This document shows positions 54,850 through 63,677 of a stretch of DNA of 64,000 nt, in pieces. The stretch covers positions 310,001-374,000 of the forward strand of contig NZ_JACCFE010000002.1 of the NCBI RefSeq assembly GCF_014256275.1. The letters are read 5' to 3'. The stretch comes from Rhodococcus sp. 4CII (GTDB taxonomy: Bacteria; Actinomycetota; Actinomycetes; Mycobacteriales; Mycobacteriaceae). The notes beneath the pieces were generated by a model. The model was given only the letters and a program-made list of their open reading frames with translations. It did not search any database and was not told the origin of the DNA. The position numbers and the translations under genes were made by a program. Every line of letters begins with the position of its first letter. Position 1 is the first letter of the stretch.

Positions 54850-55800
54850 TCAGCATTTCGGCTGATCCGGTGCGAGCACTTCCATCGGCGCCACGTCAAC
54901 CGACACCGCAATGGTGCTGTTTCGTGCCTCTGTGTATATGACACCCCGCAGCGGCGGCACGTCCGCGTAGTCGCGACCCCACGCGACCACGGTGTATCGC
55001 TCGTCGACCAGCTGGTCGTTGGTGGGGTCGAAAGCCAGCCACCGGTCCCCCGGCATCCACACCGCAGCCCAGGCGTGGGTGGCGTCGACGCCGATCATCC
55101 GTTCCTTGCCGGGCGGCGGCTGCGTCGCCAGATAACCGGACACGTACCGGGCGGCGAGCCCCCGGGACCGCAGGCAGGCGATGGCGAGCCGGGCGAAGTC
55201 CTGGCACACGCCCGACCGCTTCTCCAGGACCTCCGCGACCCGTGTCGACACGGACGTCGACCCCGACTGGTACCGGAAGTCGCGGTGGATGCGGGTGGTG
55301 AGGTCGATCACCGCGTCCACGAGGGGCCGTTCGGGCGGGAAACTCGGGGCCGCGTACTCGTGGACTCCGTCGCCGACCTCGGGGGGTTCGAGGTCCAGCA
55401 CGAATTCCTGCGCCATCGCCCCCTCGGTGCCCACGGGCCGTGACAGCTCCCACGGCGAGTTCGCCGGTGCGGTGGTGAGCCTGCCCGTGTCCGGCCCGTA
55501 CACCTCGACCTCGGATTCGGCCGCCACGACCAGCTCCTCGTGCGGCGTGCTCACCTGGAAGTACAGATTTCGGTTGCCGTACGCGTCGGTGCCGGTGGAG
55601 CGGTCCGCGGGTGTCGGTGAGATCTCGACGACGGAACTGACGCACCGTTGTTCGGCGGTGTCGCGCGGCAGCAGGTACCCGCGGCCGTACGACGCGGACA
55701 CCGGCCCCGAGTACGTGTAGGTGGTGCGGTGGGTGATCGTGAAGCGGCGCAGCACCGGACGCTCCGGCGCGTCGTCCGCCGGGGGCGGGACGTCCGTCAT
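54850..55800 (-). CDS. transglutaminase-like cysteine peptidase family protein
   Basis: A 316-residue protein with an N-terminal bacterial transglutaminase-associated domain (LRRFTITHRTTYTYSGPV...GYLLPRD) and a C-terminal transglutaminase/papain-like domain. The catalytic triad is visible: Cys199 in SGVCQDFARLA, His242 in VDATHAWAAVW and Asp258 in AFDPTND. There is no signal peptide, so it probably acts in the cytoplasm as a peptidase or amide-bond enzyme. The ATG overlaps the ATP-grasp/alpha-E stop by ATGA. Families of this kind are recurrent partners of circularly permuted ATP-grasp proteins, but their substrates are unknown. Confidence 0.88.
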   Translation of the reverse strand: MTDVPPPADDAPERPVLRRFTITHRTTYTYSGPVSASYGRGYLLPRDTAEQRCVSSVVEISPTPADRSTGTDAYGNRNLYFQVSTPHEELVVAAESEVEVYGPDTGRLTTAPANSPWELSRPVGTEGAMAQEFVLDLEPPEVGDGVHEYAAPSFPPERPLVDAVIDLTTRIHRDFRYQSGSTSVSTRVAEVLEKRSGVCQDFARLAIACLRSRGLAARYVSGYLATQPPPGKERMIGVDATHAWAAVWMPGDRWLAFDPTNDQLVDERYTVVAWGRDYADVPPLRGVIYTEARNSTIAVSVDVAPMEVLAPDQPKC

Positions 55801-58379
55801 GCGGGCACACCGCCCTGAGCGGCGCTCCGCGCGGCACCGCTGCCCCACAGCGGCTGGGTGCCCCCGGGCAGCGACAGCTGTCCCTTCAGCATCACCTCGG
55901 ACAGCTCGCGCAGCAGTGCGCGCACGGTGGTCGTCAGCTCCCCCAGCTCCTTCCGGGATCCGGTGGCGTCGACCGATTCGAGTCGAACGGGGTCGACGCG
56001 CCGCACGGTATTGATCATGTCCTCGACGAGCCGCTCGGCGCGGGACGCACCCGAGGCATCGGGCAGTGCGGCGAGATTCGCGCGCAGTTCCTCGAGCTGG
56101 TATGCCAGTGACCGGGGGTTCTTCACGTCGAACAGCAGCAACTCGGCGACGGCCGCCGTGCGGATGCTCCGGTTGCGGCGACGGTAGACCACCGCACTCT
56201 CGGTGGCGACGAGCAGCGAGTCGATCACCGCGCGTTCGGTCGCGGCCTCCGTCGCCCGGCGCAGCGTGGACTCCACCAGCGCGACGAGGGTCGACGCCCG
56301 TTCGATCCGTTTGCCGATGTCCATGACGTGCCAGCCGGTGTCGCGGACCAGGGATTCCGCCGCAACACCCGACAGGGCGAGCATCCCACCCAGCACCGCG
56401 GACTGCGCCTCGAACAGCACCGACCCGTCGTCGACCGGGTCGGCGGCGACCTGTCCGAGCACGCGTTCGACCGAACCGAGCACGGCCCAGACGTCGTTGG
56501 ACAGTTGACCGCGCACCGCGCGCGCGGCCTGCTCGACGCCGCGGACCGCGTGCGCGAGCGACCCCTCCCGGTTCGTGTCGGCCGTCAGTGATCGGAACTC
56601 GGACCGGACCCGCAACTGACCGGCGACCGGATCGGGATCGGGACCCCGGTCGCACCCGTCCGCGGGGTAGTTGTCGGCGTCCGCGACCCGCACGACCGTG
56701 TCGAGCAGGATCGGCAGGCTGCCGCCTCCGGCCAGCCACGGCCGTAACCGGTAGTCGCGGTACTTCTCGCCCACGGCGATCATCAGTCGTGCCGTACCCT
56801 CGGCGCGCTCGGCGAACCGGCCCATCCAGAACAGTTCGGTGAGCGCGCGCGGCGAGGTCATCAGGTCGGACGTCGTCGCCGCGTAGACGGGCAGGGCGTC
56901 CCCGTCCCGCTCCCGGTCCGCGCCGTCCCCCGCCTCGGTGGATCCGGTCCGCTGGGCCAGCCGGACCCACACGTCCTTCGCGCCCGCGTGCCGTCGGTCC
57001 CCGCGCTCGGCGCCGGGGACCAGGGACGTGCCGAGACCACCGGCCATCGGGGTGTACCCCACCCGCTGCGCGACGCTGAACAACCGAATCCCGACCGGCG
57101 CGAGGACGACGTCGCCCGACCCGTCGGCGGCGGGCGCGTACGACGGGTCCGGGACGATCTGCCCCACCCACCGGTCGGGTTCGGCGCGCACCCGGTCCAG
57201 CACGGCCTCCCGGTCGGCGTCGCCGAGTTCCGCGGGCACGACCGGCGATCCGCCGCGCACCTCCCGCAGCACCATCGACGACGCGTTCGCCAGGATGTGG
57301 GACAGTTCGGATCGGTCGCCACCCCAGAAGGCGGGCGCCGACGGGAGGTGGAGGTCCTCGCCCAGCAGCCGGCGGCACAGGTCCGGAAGCAGCCGGGTGA
57401 GCACGGGATTCTCGAGGATCCCGCTGCCCAGTGTGTTGACGACGGTCACCGCGCCCCGTCGCAGCACCTCCACGAGGCCGACCACGCCGGACCGGGAGTC
57501 GGGACGCAGGTCGAGGGGGTCGGTGAGGTTCGCATCGACGCGCCGGACGATCACGTCGACGCGTTCCAGGTTGCCGAGGGACCGCATCCACACGTGGCCG
57601 TCGCGGACCACCAGATCGGCGCTCTCCACGAGCGGGAAGCCGAGGACCGTCGCGAGGTACGCCTGGTCGAACGCCGCCTCGGAGCGGGTGCGGGGGCTGA
57701 GCACGACCACCAGGGGGTCCTCGGTGCCGGCGGGGGCGGCATCGATCGCCGCGAGCCGCATCGACTGAGCGAACGAGGACAGCGGGCGCGGACCCACCGT
57801 CTCGTAGATTCCGGGCATCGCCCGGGCGATGACACGGCGATCCGCCATCGCGTATCCGGCCCCGGCAGGGGACTGCGTGTGGTCGCGCAGTGCGTGGAAC
57901 GTTCCGTCGGTCCCGCGGCCGACGTCGAGTCCGTGCAGGAACAGTTGATGCCGGCCCGGCACCGTGATGCCGTGCGCCGCCCGGACGTAGCCGGGATGCC
58001 CGAATACCGTGCGAGCGGGGACGGCGCCGCTGCGGACGAGCGTCATGGGACCGTACAGATCCGCGAGCACCGCGTCGAGGAGCCGTGAGCGCTGGATGAA
58101 CCCCGCTTCCAGGTGCTCCCACTCGTCGGCCGCCACCACCAGCGGGACGGCGTCGATCTCCCAGCGCGGCGGTGCGGTCGGGACGTCCGAGCCGTCGAGC
58201 GGGTTGTAGGTGATGCCGTGGTTGTCGACGAGGAGCCGGATGCGGGACTGCAGGCGGCGGACGGCGTCGGGCCCGCTGCCCGCGAAGTCCTCGGCCAACT
58301 CGGCCCACGGTTCCCGGACCGCGCCGTCCCGGCCGAAGAGTTCGTCGTATCCCCCGCCGTCGTGCGGTGCGAGGCTCAT
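55797..58379 (-). CDS. circularly permuted ATP-grasp fused to alpha-E domain
   Basis: An 860-residue fusion like mycobacterial Rv2567. Residues about 1-510 form the circularly permuted ATP-grasp (DNHGITYNPLDG, PRTRSEAAFDQAYLA, VRRVDANLTDPLDLRPDS, and a later LRE); about 520-840 form the helical alpha-E domain (LTELFWMGRFAERAEGTARLM, HVMDIGKRIERASTLV). ATP-grasp proteins of this class are predicted peptide or amide ligases; no product is known. In many genomes the two parts are separate genes. It overlaps the DUF389 stop (ATGA at 58376-58379) and the transglutaminase-like start (ATGA), so three genes are coupled. Confidence 0.88.
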   Translation of the reverse strand: MSLAPHDGGGYDELFGRDGAVREPWAELAEDFAGSGPDAVRRLQSRIRLLVDNHGITYNPLDGSDVPTAPPRWEIDAVPLVVAADEWEHLEAGFIQRSRLLDAVLADLYGPMTLVRSGAVPARTVFGHPGYVRAAHGITVPGRHQLFLHGLDVGRGTDGTFHALRDHTQSPAGAGYAMADRRVIARAMPGIYETVGPRPLSSFAQSMRLAAIDAAPAGTEDPLVVVLSPRTRSEAAFDQAYLATVLGFPLVESADLVVRDGHVWMRSLGNLERVDVIVRRVDANLTDPLDLRPDSRSGVVGLVEVLRRGAVTVVNTLGSGILENPVLTRLLPDLCRRLLGEDLHLPSAPAFWGGDRSELSHILANASSMVLREVRGGSPVVPAELGDADREAVLDRVRAEPDRWVGQIVPDPSYAPAADGSGDVVLAPVGIRLFSVAQRVGYTPMAGGLGTSLVPGAERGDRRHAGAKDVWVRLAQRTGSTEAGDGADRERDGDALPVYAATTSDLMTSPRALTELFWMGRFAERAEGTARLMIAVGEKYRDYRLRPWLAGGGSLPILLDTVVRVADADNYPADGCDRGPDPDPVAGQLRVRSEFRSLTADTNREGSLAHAVRGVEQAARAVRGQLSNDVWAVLGSVERVLGQVAADPVDDGSVLFEAQSAVLGGMLALSGVAAESLVRDTGWHVMDIGKRIERASTLVALVESTLRRATEAATERAVIDSLLVATESAVVYRRRNRSIRTAAVAELLLFDVKNPRSLAYQLEELRANLAALPDASGASRAERLVEDMINTVRRVDPVRLESVDATGSRKELGELTTTVRALLRELSEVMLKGQLSLPGGTQPLWGSGAARSAAQGGVPA

Positions 58380-59347
58380 CGGATCCTCCGCGGCGACAGG
58401 GGTCGCTGTTTCCGCGCCTGTACGAGGAGGCGCCGCGGATCGCTGCCCTTGCGCAGCCGGAGCGCCAGCACGAGGACTCCGGCGATCACGATGCCGACCA
58501 TGTTCACACCGAGCTGCAGCGCCGCCAGCGCCGCGACGCGCCATTCGCCGACGGTGACCGCGACGACGGCGAAGCCGGCCGCGGGAACGGTGGTGACGGA
58601 GATGAACACACCGACGAGGGCGGCAGACTTCGAGGACACCAGCGCGAGCATTCCGGCGCCGCCGGCGAGGAGCGCGACCACCAGCGACAGCGGGCCCACC
58701 CGGTAGATGTAGTCGACCTGGTCGAGGGCCTCGATGCTCTCGAAATTCATCCAGCCGATCCGCTCCATCAGCAGGGTCGCGATCAGGGTCGCCGCCATCG
58801 CGAACGGGAAACCGCAGAGCAGTGCGATCAGCGACCGTCGGGCGAGACCGAGCTTGCGCCGCATCAGGGCGACGGCCAGCGCGGCGAGGGGACCGAATTC
58901 GGGACCCACCACCATGGCCCCGACGACGGTGATCGGCGAGTCGGTCACCACGCCCACCGAGGCGAGCAGGCAGGCGATGGTGAGGAACGCCAGGAACGTG
59001 CCGTTGAGCGTCGACTCCTCACGGGTCCGGCTGACCAGTTCCTCCCACACGACGCTGTCCGCCGGGTCTCCCGGAGCCGCCTTCTCCGCGGCCCTGGCGG
59101 CTTTCGACAGCACCGTCTCGACGGGTTCCACCGTGATCGCGCCGGTGCGCTCGATCCCGAGGGCCTCGAGCGCGTCGATCACGTCGTTCGCCGACTCGCG
59201 GGCGACGTCGGACTGGATCGCGTCGCCGGCCGGGTCGATCGCGGCGCCGCGGAGCACCACCACGTGGGTGGCGCCGGGTTCCGCGGCGAGCACACCGAGG
59301 ACGTCCTCGGTGCGCTCGGCCGGACAGATCACTCGCAGGTGCAACAT
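58376..59347 (-). CDS. DUF389 family membrane protein
   Basis: A 323-residue protein with an N-terminal ACT-like soluble domain (about 1-85, LHLRVICPAERTEDVLGVL) and about six transmembrane helices with the family signature TDSPITVVGAMVVGPEFGPLAALAVAL. DUF389 proteins (TIGR00341/TIGR00271) have no known function; a transporter or channel role is often assumed. Its stop overlaps the start of the ATP-grasp/alpha-E gene, which makes it the first gene of the cassette. aspS lies 49 bases upstream, so read-through from aspS is possible. Confidence 0.88.
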   Translation of the reverse strand: MLHLRVICPAERTEDVLGVLAAEPGATHVVVLRGAAIDPAGDAIQSDVARESANDVIDALEALGIERTGAITVEPVETVLSKAARAAEKAAPGDPADSVVWEELVSRTREESTLNGTFLAFLTIACLLASVGVVTDSPITVVGAMVVGPEFGPLAALAVALMRRKLGLARRSLIALLCGFPFAMAATLIATLLMERIGWMNFESIEALDQVDYIYRVGPLSLVVALLAGGAGMLALVSSKSAALVGVFISVTTVPAAGFAVVAVTVGEWRVAALAALQLGVNMVGIVIAGVLVLALRLRKGSDPRRLLVQARKQRPLSPRRIR

Positions 59348-59396
59348 CGTGTCCCCCGGCTGTTCCGCGTCGTCCGCTCGTTCGGGTACCTCCCGC

Positions 59397-61202
59397 CTAC
59401 TTGGCGGCGGGTGCGTCCGCCTTGGCCGCCGCCTCGCCCTTCGGCTCCGGCTTGGCGTCGACGCCGGATTCCTTGCGCTGCTGCGCGGTGATCGGAGCCG
59501 GAGCGTTGGTCAGCGGATCGACGCCGCCACCCGACTTCGGGAACGCGATGACCTCGCGGATCGAGTCGACGCCGGCCAGCAGCGCGGTGATGCGATCCCA
59601 GCCGAACGCGATTCCGCCGTGCGGCGGGGCACCGAACGCGAAGGCGTCGAGCAGGAACCCGAACTTCTCCTCGGCCTCGTCGTGGGAGATCCCCATCACC
59701 TTGAATACTCGTTCCTGAATGTCCTTGCGGTGGATACGAATACTGCCGCCGCCGATCTCGTTGCCGTTGCAGACGATGTCGTAGGCGTACGCGAGAGCGG
59801 AACCCGGGTCGGTGTCGAACGTGTCGATCGACTCCGGCTTCGGTGAGGTGAACGCGTGGTGCACCGCCGTCCAGGCGCTGTACCCGAGCGCGACGTCGCC
59901 GCTCGCGGTGGCGTCGGCGGTCGGCTCGAACAGCGGCGCGTCGACGACCCACACGAACGCCCACGCGTCCGGGTCGATGAGGTTCTGCTTGCGGGCGATC
60001 TCGCCACGCGCGGCGCCGAGCAGCGCCCGCGAGGACTTGGTGGCCCCGGCCGCGAAGAAGATGCAGTCGCCCGGCTTCGCGCCGACGTGCGCGGCAAGTC
60101 CCGCACGTTCGGCGTCGGTGAGGTTCTTGGCCACCGGCCCTCCGAGGGTCCCGTCCTCGCCGACCAGCACGTACGCCAGACCCTTGGCCCCGCGCTGCTT
60201 CGCCCATTCCTGCCACGCGTCGAGCTGCTTGCGCGGCTGGCTCGCACCGCCGGGCATGACGACCGCGCCGACGTACTCCTGCTGGAAGACGCGGAACGTG
60301 GTGTCCGCGAAGAACTCGGCGCACTCGACCAGTTCGACCCCGAAGCGCAGGTCCGGCTTGTCGGAACCGTACCGGCGCATCGCCTCGGCGTACGTCATCC
60401 GCGCGATCGGCGTCTTGATCTCGTGCCCGACCAGCTTCCACAGCGACGCCAGCACCTCCTCGGCGAGGAGGATCACGTCGTCCTGGTTCACGAAGCTCAT
60501 CTCGATGTCGAGCTGAGTGAACTCGGGCTGACGGTCCGCGCGGAAATCCTCGTCGCGGTAGCAGCGCGCGATCTGGTAGTAGCGTTCGATGCCACCCACC
60601 ATGAGCAGCTGTTTGAACAGCTGCGGGCTCTGCGGCAGCGCGTAGAAGCTGCCCGGCTGCAGTCGCGCGGGCACCAGGAAGTCGCGGGCGCCTTCCGGCG
60701 TCGACCGCGTCAACGTGGGCGTCTCCACCTCGACGAATTCGTGGTGCGCGAGCACGGCGCGGGCCGCGGCGTTGACCTTGGACCGCAGCCGGATGGCGTG
60801 TCCGGGGCCCTCCCGGCGCAGGTCCAGGTAGCGGTACTTCAGGCGCGCTTCCTCACCGGCCTGGTCGTCCAGCTGGAACGGCAGGGGCGCGCTCTCGTTG
60901 AGAACCTCGAGGTCGGTGACGTTGACTTCGATGGCACCGGTCGGGATCTCGAAGTTCTGGTTGCCCTCGGGACGCACCTCGACGACGCCGGTGACCTTGA
61001 CGCAGTACTCGGCGCGCAGGCGGTGGGCCTGCTCGGCGGCCGCGCCTTCACGGAACACCACCTGGGCCACGCCCGACGCGTCACGTAGGTCGATGAAGAT
61101 CACCCCGCCGTGATCACGACGCCTGGCAACCCAACCGGTGAGGGTTACGGTCTGCTGGGCCTGCTCGGCTCGCAATGAACCGGCGAGATGTGTGCGCAGC
61201 AC
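59397..61202 (-). CDS. aspS: aspartyl-tRNA synthetase
   Basis: A 601-residue class II synthetase of the bacterial type with an N-terminal OB-fold anticodon domain (VTLTGWVARRRDHGGVIFIDLRD), catalytic motifs (FLVPARLQPGSFYALPQSPQLFKQLLM; RCYRDEDFRADRQPEFTQLD; GIAFGWDR) and the GAD insertion domain. In actinobacteria it is commonly non-discriminating and charges tRNA-Asn as well, with GatCAB completing the job; I cannot prove that here. The last 30 residues are an Ala/Lys/Glu-rich tail. The GTG at 61202 has AAAGGA upstream, and TAGGAT at 61247-61252 fits a -10 element. Confidence 0.96.
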   Translation of the reverse strand: MLRTHLAGSLRAEQAQQTVTLTGWVARRRDHGGVIFIDLRDASGVAQVVFREGAAAEQAHRLRAEYCVKVTGVVEVRPEGNQNFEIPTGAIEVNVTDLEVLNESAPLPFQLDDQAGEEARLKYRYLDLRREGPGHAIRLRSKVNAAARAVLAHHEFVEVETPTLTRSTPEGARDFLVPARLQPGSFYALPQSPQLFKQLLMVGGIERYYQIARCYRDEDFRADRQPEFTQLDIEMSFVNQDDVILLAEEVLASLWKLVGHEIKTPIARMTYAEAMRRYGSDKPDLRFGVELVECAEFFADTTFRVFQQEYVGAVVMPGGASQPRKQLDAWQEWAKQRGAKGLAYVLVGEDGTLGGPVAKNLTDAERAGLAAHVGAKPGDCIFFAAGATKSSRALLGAARGEIARKQNLIDPDAWAFVWVVDAPLFEPTADATASGDVALGYSAWTAVHHAFTSPKPESIDTFDTDPGSALAYAYDIVCNGNEIGGGSIRIHRKDIQERVFKVMGISHDEAEEKFGFLLDAFAFGAPPHGGIAFGWDRITALLAGVDSIREVIAFPKSGGGVDPLTNAPAPITAQQRKESGVDAKPEPKGEAAAKADAPAAK

Positions 61203-61246
61203 GGGATTCCTTTCGAAACATGGGGCAAGCTACTTCGTTGGCTGAG

Positions 61247-61252
61247 ATCCTA
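61247..61252 (-). promoter_or_regulatory. aspS: likely -10 element of aspS
   Basis: TAGGAT on the minus strand, 44 bases before the aspS start, in the divergent gap with the metallopeptidase gene. No convincing -35 was found. Confidence 0.4.
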
Positions 61253-61345
61253 CGGAGACACCGTGCGTGAGCGGAAACGCATACCCGCTTCACGTGCGAG
61301 GCTCGATCGGCCCGCACCGGCAAAGTGAAGAGAAAGCGACGACAC

Positions 61346-62266
61346 ATGACCTTCAACGAGGGCGCCCGCATGGACTCCGGCAGGGTGTCGGTCGGAGGCG
61401 GCGGGGGTGGTCTCGGCGGAAAATTCGCGATGGGAGGCGGCGCGGGCGGCCTGATCGTGCTCGTTCTCGCACTGCTCCTCGGCGGCGATCCCGGTTCGCT
61501 GCTCGGTGGCCTCAGCGGCACGACGGATTCTTCCACGCAGAGTTCGGCCGGCCTCGAGGGATGTGAGACCGGCGCCGACGCCAACCGCGACGTGAATTGC
61601 CGCGTCGTGTTCACCGCGGGCAGCCTCGACTCGGTGTGGGGTCAGGAGCTCGCACAGCAGACCGGCACCGCGTACGTCCCACCGGAGGTCGTGCTGTTCT
61701 CCGGCTCGGTGAACACCGGCTGCGGCAACGCCACCAGCGACGTCGGCCCGTTCTACTGTCCGGCGGACTCGACCGCGTACTTCGACACGAGCTTCTTCCA
61801 GCTCCTCGTCGACCGTTTCGGGTCCAGCGGCGGACCGCTCGCTCAGGAATACGTCGTGGCGCACGAGTTCGGTCACCACATCCAGAACCAGCTCGGCGAC
61901 ATCGGGCGGGCGCAGGCCGATCCACGTGGCGCCGACTCCGCGGCGGTCCGGACCGAATTGCAGGCCGACTGCTACGCGGGTGTGTGGGCCCACTACGCCG
62001 ACACCCTCCCCGGCCCCGATGGCGGACCGCCGTTCCTCAACACCCTCACCGACGACGACATCAAGGACGCACTTTCCGCCGCCTCGTCGGTCGGTGACGA
62101 CCGCATCCAGGCGTCCGCGGGCGCACGCGTGAACCCGGAGGGATGGACGCACGGCTCCTCGGAGCAACGCCAGAAGTGGTTCGCGACCGGGTACCGGACC
62201 GGCCAGGTGCAGGCCTGCGACACCTACTCGGCACGCGATCTGAACAACCCGCCCGCGCTGCGCTGA
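61346..62266 (+). CDS. YpfJ-family neutral zinc metallopeptidase, Rv2575-like
   Basis: A 306-residue membrane-anchored protein: a short cytoplasmic, Gly-rich N-terminus, one transmembrane helix (about 31-46), then an external zinc peptidase domain. The HExxH motif is HEFGHH at residues 173-178 (His173, Glu174, His177), and the downstream ELQADCYAGVWAHY supplies the third ligand region. Cys pairs (73/85, 126/138) may form disulfides outside. The ATG at 61346 (MTFNEGARMD) matches the mycobacterial homologue I recall; the seven extra upstream codons are unlikely. Substrates are unknown. It is divergent from aspS. Confidence 0.88.
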   Translation: MTFNEGARMDSGRVSVGGGGGGLGGKFAMGGGAGGLIVLVLALLLGGDPGSLLGGLSGTTDSSTQSSAGLEGCETGADANRDVNCRVVFTAGSLDSVWGQELAQQTGTAYVPPEVVLFSGSVNTGCGNATSDVGPFYCPADSTAYFDTSFFQLLVDRFGSSGGPLAQEYVVAHEFGHHIQNQLGDIGRAQADPRGADSAAVRTELQADCYAGVWAHYADTLPGPDGGPPFLNTLTDDDIKDALSAASSVGDDRIQASAGARVNPEGWTHGSSEQRQKWFATGYRTGQVQACDTYSARDLNNPPALR

Positions 62267-62274
62267 CCACCCGC

Positions 62275-62320
62275 TCCACCGACAACAATTTTTGTCTTGA
62301 CAGAACTATTTGTCGGTGGA
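62275..62320. promoter_or_regulatory. inverted repeat and promoter upstream of the HTH regulator
   Basis: Perfect 11-base arms TCCACCGACAA (62275-62285) and TTGTCGGTGGA (62310-62320) are 24 bases apart. Between them is a -35-like TTGACA at 62297-62302, also part of a small TGTC-TT-GACA repeat. The second arm lies where the -10 should be, so the regulator could block its own promoter. Confidence 0.55.
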
Positions 62321-62331
62321 ACAGTGGACGC

Positions 62332-62958
62332 ATGTTGGACGTGGCAGTGATCGACCAGGCGGCCGTCGCAGAGATCTCCCTCGATCCGGTCCGGGCCCGC
62401 TTGCTCGCGGCGCTCGCCGAGCCCGGTTCGGCGAGTTCCATCGCGGCGACGGTCGGATTGACACGACAGAAGGCCAACTATCACCTGCGGGCGCTCGAGG
62501 AACACGGCCTCGTCGAGCTCGTCGAGGAACGCAGGAAGGGCAACGTCACCGAGCGGGTGTTCCAGGCGACCGCCGCGTCGTACGTCATCTCCCCCGCCGC
62601 GTTCGCCGCCCTCGCCCCCGACCCCGACCGCTCACCCGACCAACTGTCGGCCCGCTGGCTGGTGGCACTGGCCGCGCGACTGGTGCGTGAGGTCGGCGAG
62701 TTGATCGCCGGCGCCACCGCGGCGCGTCAGCCGCTCGCCACGTACGCGATCGACAGCGAGATCCGGTTCGCGTCGGCGGCCGACCGGTCCGCGTTCGCCG
62801 ACGAACTCGGCGAGTCCGTGAAGACCCTGGTGGCCCGCTACCACGACGAGAACGCGCCGAACGGGCGCAGGCACCGTCTCGTCGTCGCACTGCATCCCAG
62901 CCTGAAAACACCGTCCCGGCAAGCGCAGTCACCAGACAACCGTCACGAGGAGAAGTAG
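62332..62958 (+). CDS. ArsR-like winged-helix transcriptional regulator
   Basis: A 208-residue protein with an N-terminal winged helix (ISLDPVRARLLAALAEPGSASSIAATVGLTRQKANYHLRALEEHGLVELVEERRKGNVTERVF in the ArsR pattern, residues about 15-78) and a C-terminal helical region of about 110 residues that could bind a ligand. It starts at the ATG at 62332 after a long inverted repeat and ends two bases before the SRPBCC gene, which has its own GAGGAGAAG site. ArsR-like regulator plus SRPBCC pairs are common in actinobacteria; the effector is unknown. Confidence 0.85.
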   Translation: MLDVAVIDQAAVAEISLDPVRARLLAALAEPGSASSIAATVGLTRQKANYHLRALEEHGLVELVEERRKGNVTERVFQATAASYVISPAAFAALAPDPDRSPDQLSARWLVALAARLVREVGELIAGATAARQPLATYAIDSEIRFASAADRSAFADELGESVKTLVARYHDENAPNGRRHRLVVALHPSLKTPSRQAQSPDNRHEEK

Positions 62959-62960
62959 CC

Positions 62961-63677
62961 ATGTCGAAAAATTTCGAGATTCGCCGCGAAGTCGTCCTGA
63001 ACGCCACCCCGGAGGACGTGTTCGCCGCCGTCACCACCGGCACCGGCGGGTGGATGTTCCCCACCGGGTTCGATCCCGGGGTCGGCGACGAGGGACCGGA
63101 CGACCCCGCCGTCGTCGCCTGGGAGCCGCCGCAGAAGTTCGCGGTGCGCCAGGAGGGCCCCGACGGCTGGTTCAACGCCCTCGAATACCTCATCGAAGCC
63201 CGCGACGGCGGCACCGCCGCCCTCCGTTACGTGCACAGCGGCATCTTCACCGACGACTGGGACGCCCAGTACGACGGCGCCGACAAGCACACCACGTTCT
63301 ACCTCCACAGCCTCGGCCAGTACGTGCAGCACTTCCCGGGGCGCGCGGCCACCTACGTCGCGGCCGGCGGCCCTGAGGGCTCCGCCGATCCCGGCGCAAT
63401 GGCCACGCTCCGCACCGCTCTCGGTCTGTCCGCCACCTCGGCCACCGGCGACACCGTGTCGGTCGACATTCCCGGATTCGGCGCGGTCGACGGCGTCGTC
63501 GATTACCTGACGCCGCACTTCATCGGCATCCGGACCGCCGATGCACTGTTTCGGTTCTACGGACGCAACGCCTTCGGCGGAACGGTCGACGCGGCACACC
63601 ACCTCTTCGCTGCGGGCGCCGACCAGCAGAAGTCACAGGACGCGTGGAAGTCGTGGCTGGACAACGTCTTCGCGTGA
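62961..63677 (+). CDS. SRPBCC (START/AHSA1-like) domain protein
   Basis: A 238-residue soluble protein with a helix-grip fold of the AHSA1/SRPBCC type: FEIRREVVLNATPEDVFAAVTTGTGGWMFP at the start, a central WEPPQKFAVRQEGPDGW and the C-terminal helix. The ATG has a good GAGGAGAAG site and lies two bases after the regulator stop, so both are one operon. Such proteins bind hydrophobic ligands or act as Hsp90 co-chaperone-like factors; nothing indicates which. The C-terminal half (ALGLSATSATGDTV...GVVDYLTPHFIGIRT) is an additional beta-rich region, longer than the basic family domain. Confidence 0.85.
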   Translation: MSKNFEIRREVVLNATPEDVFAAVTTGTGGWMFPTGFDPGVGDEGPDDPAVVAWEPPQKFAVRQEGPDGWFNALEYLIEARDGGTAALRYVHSGIFTDDWDAQYDGADKHTTFYLHSLGQYVQHFPGRAATYVAAGGPEGSADPGAMATLRTALGLSATSATGDTVSVDIPGFGAVDGVVDYLTPHFIGIRTADALFRFYGRNAFGGTVDAAHHLFAAGADQQKSQDAWKSWLDNVFA

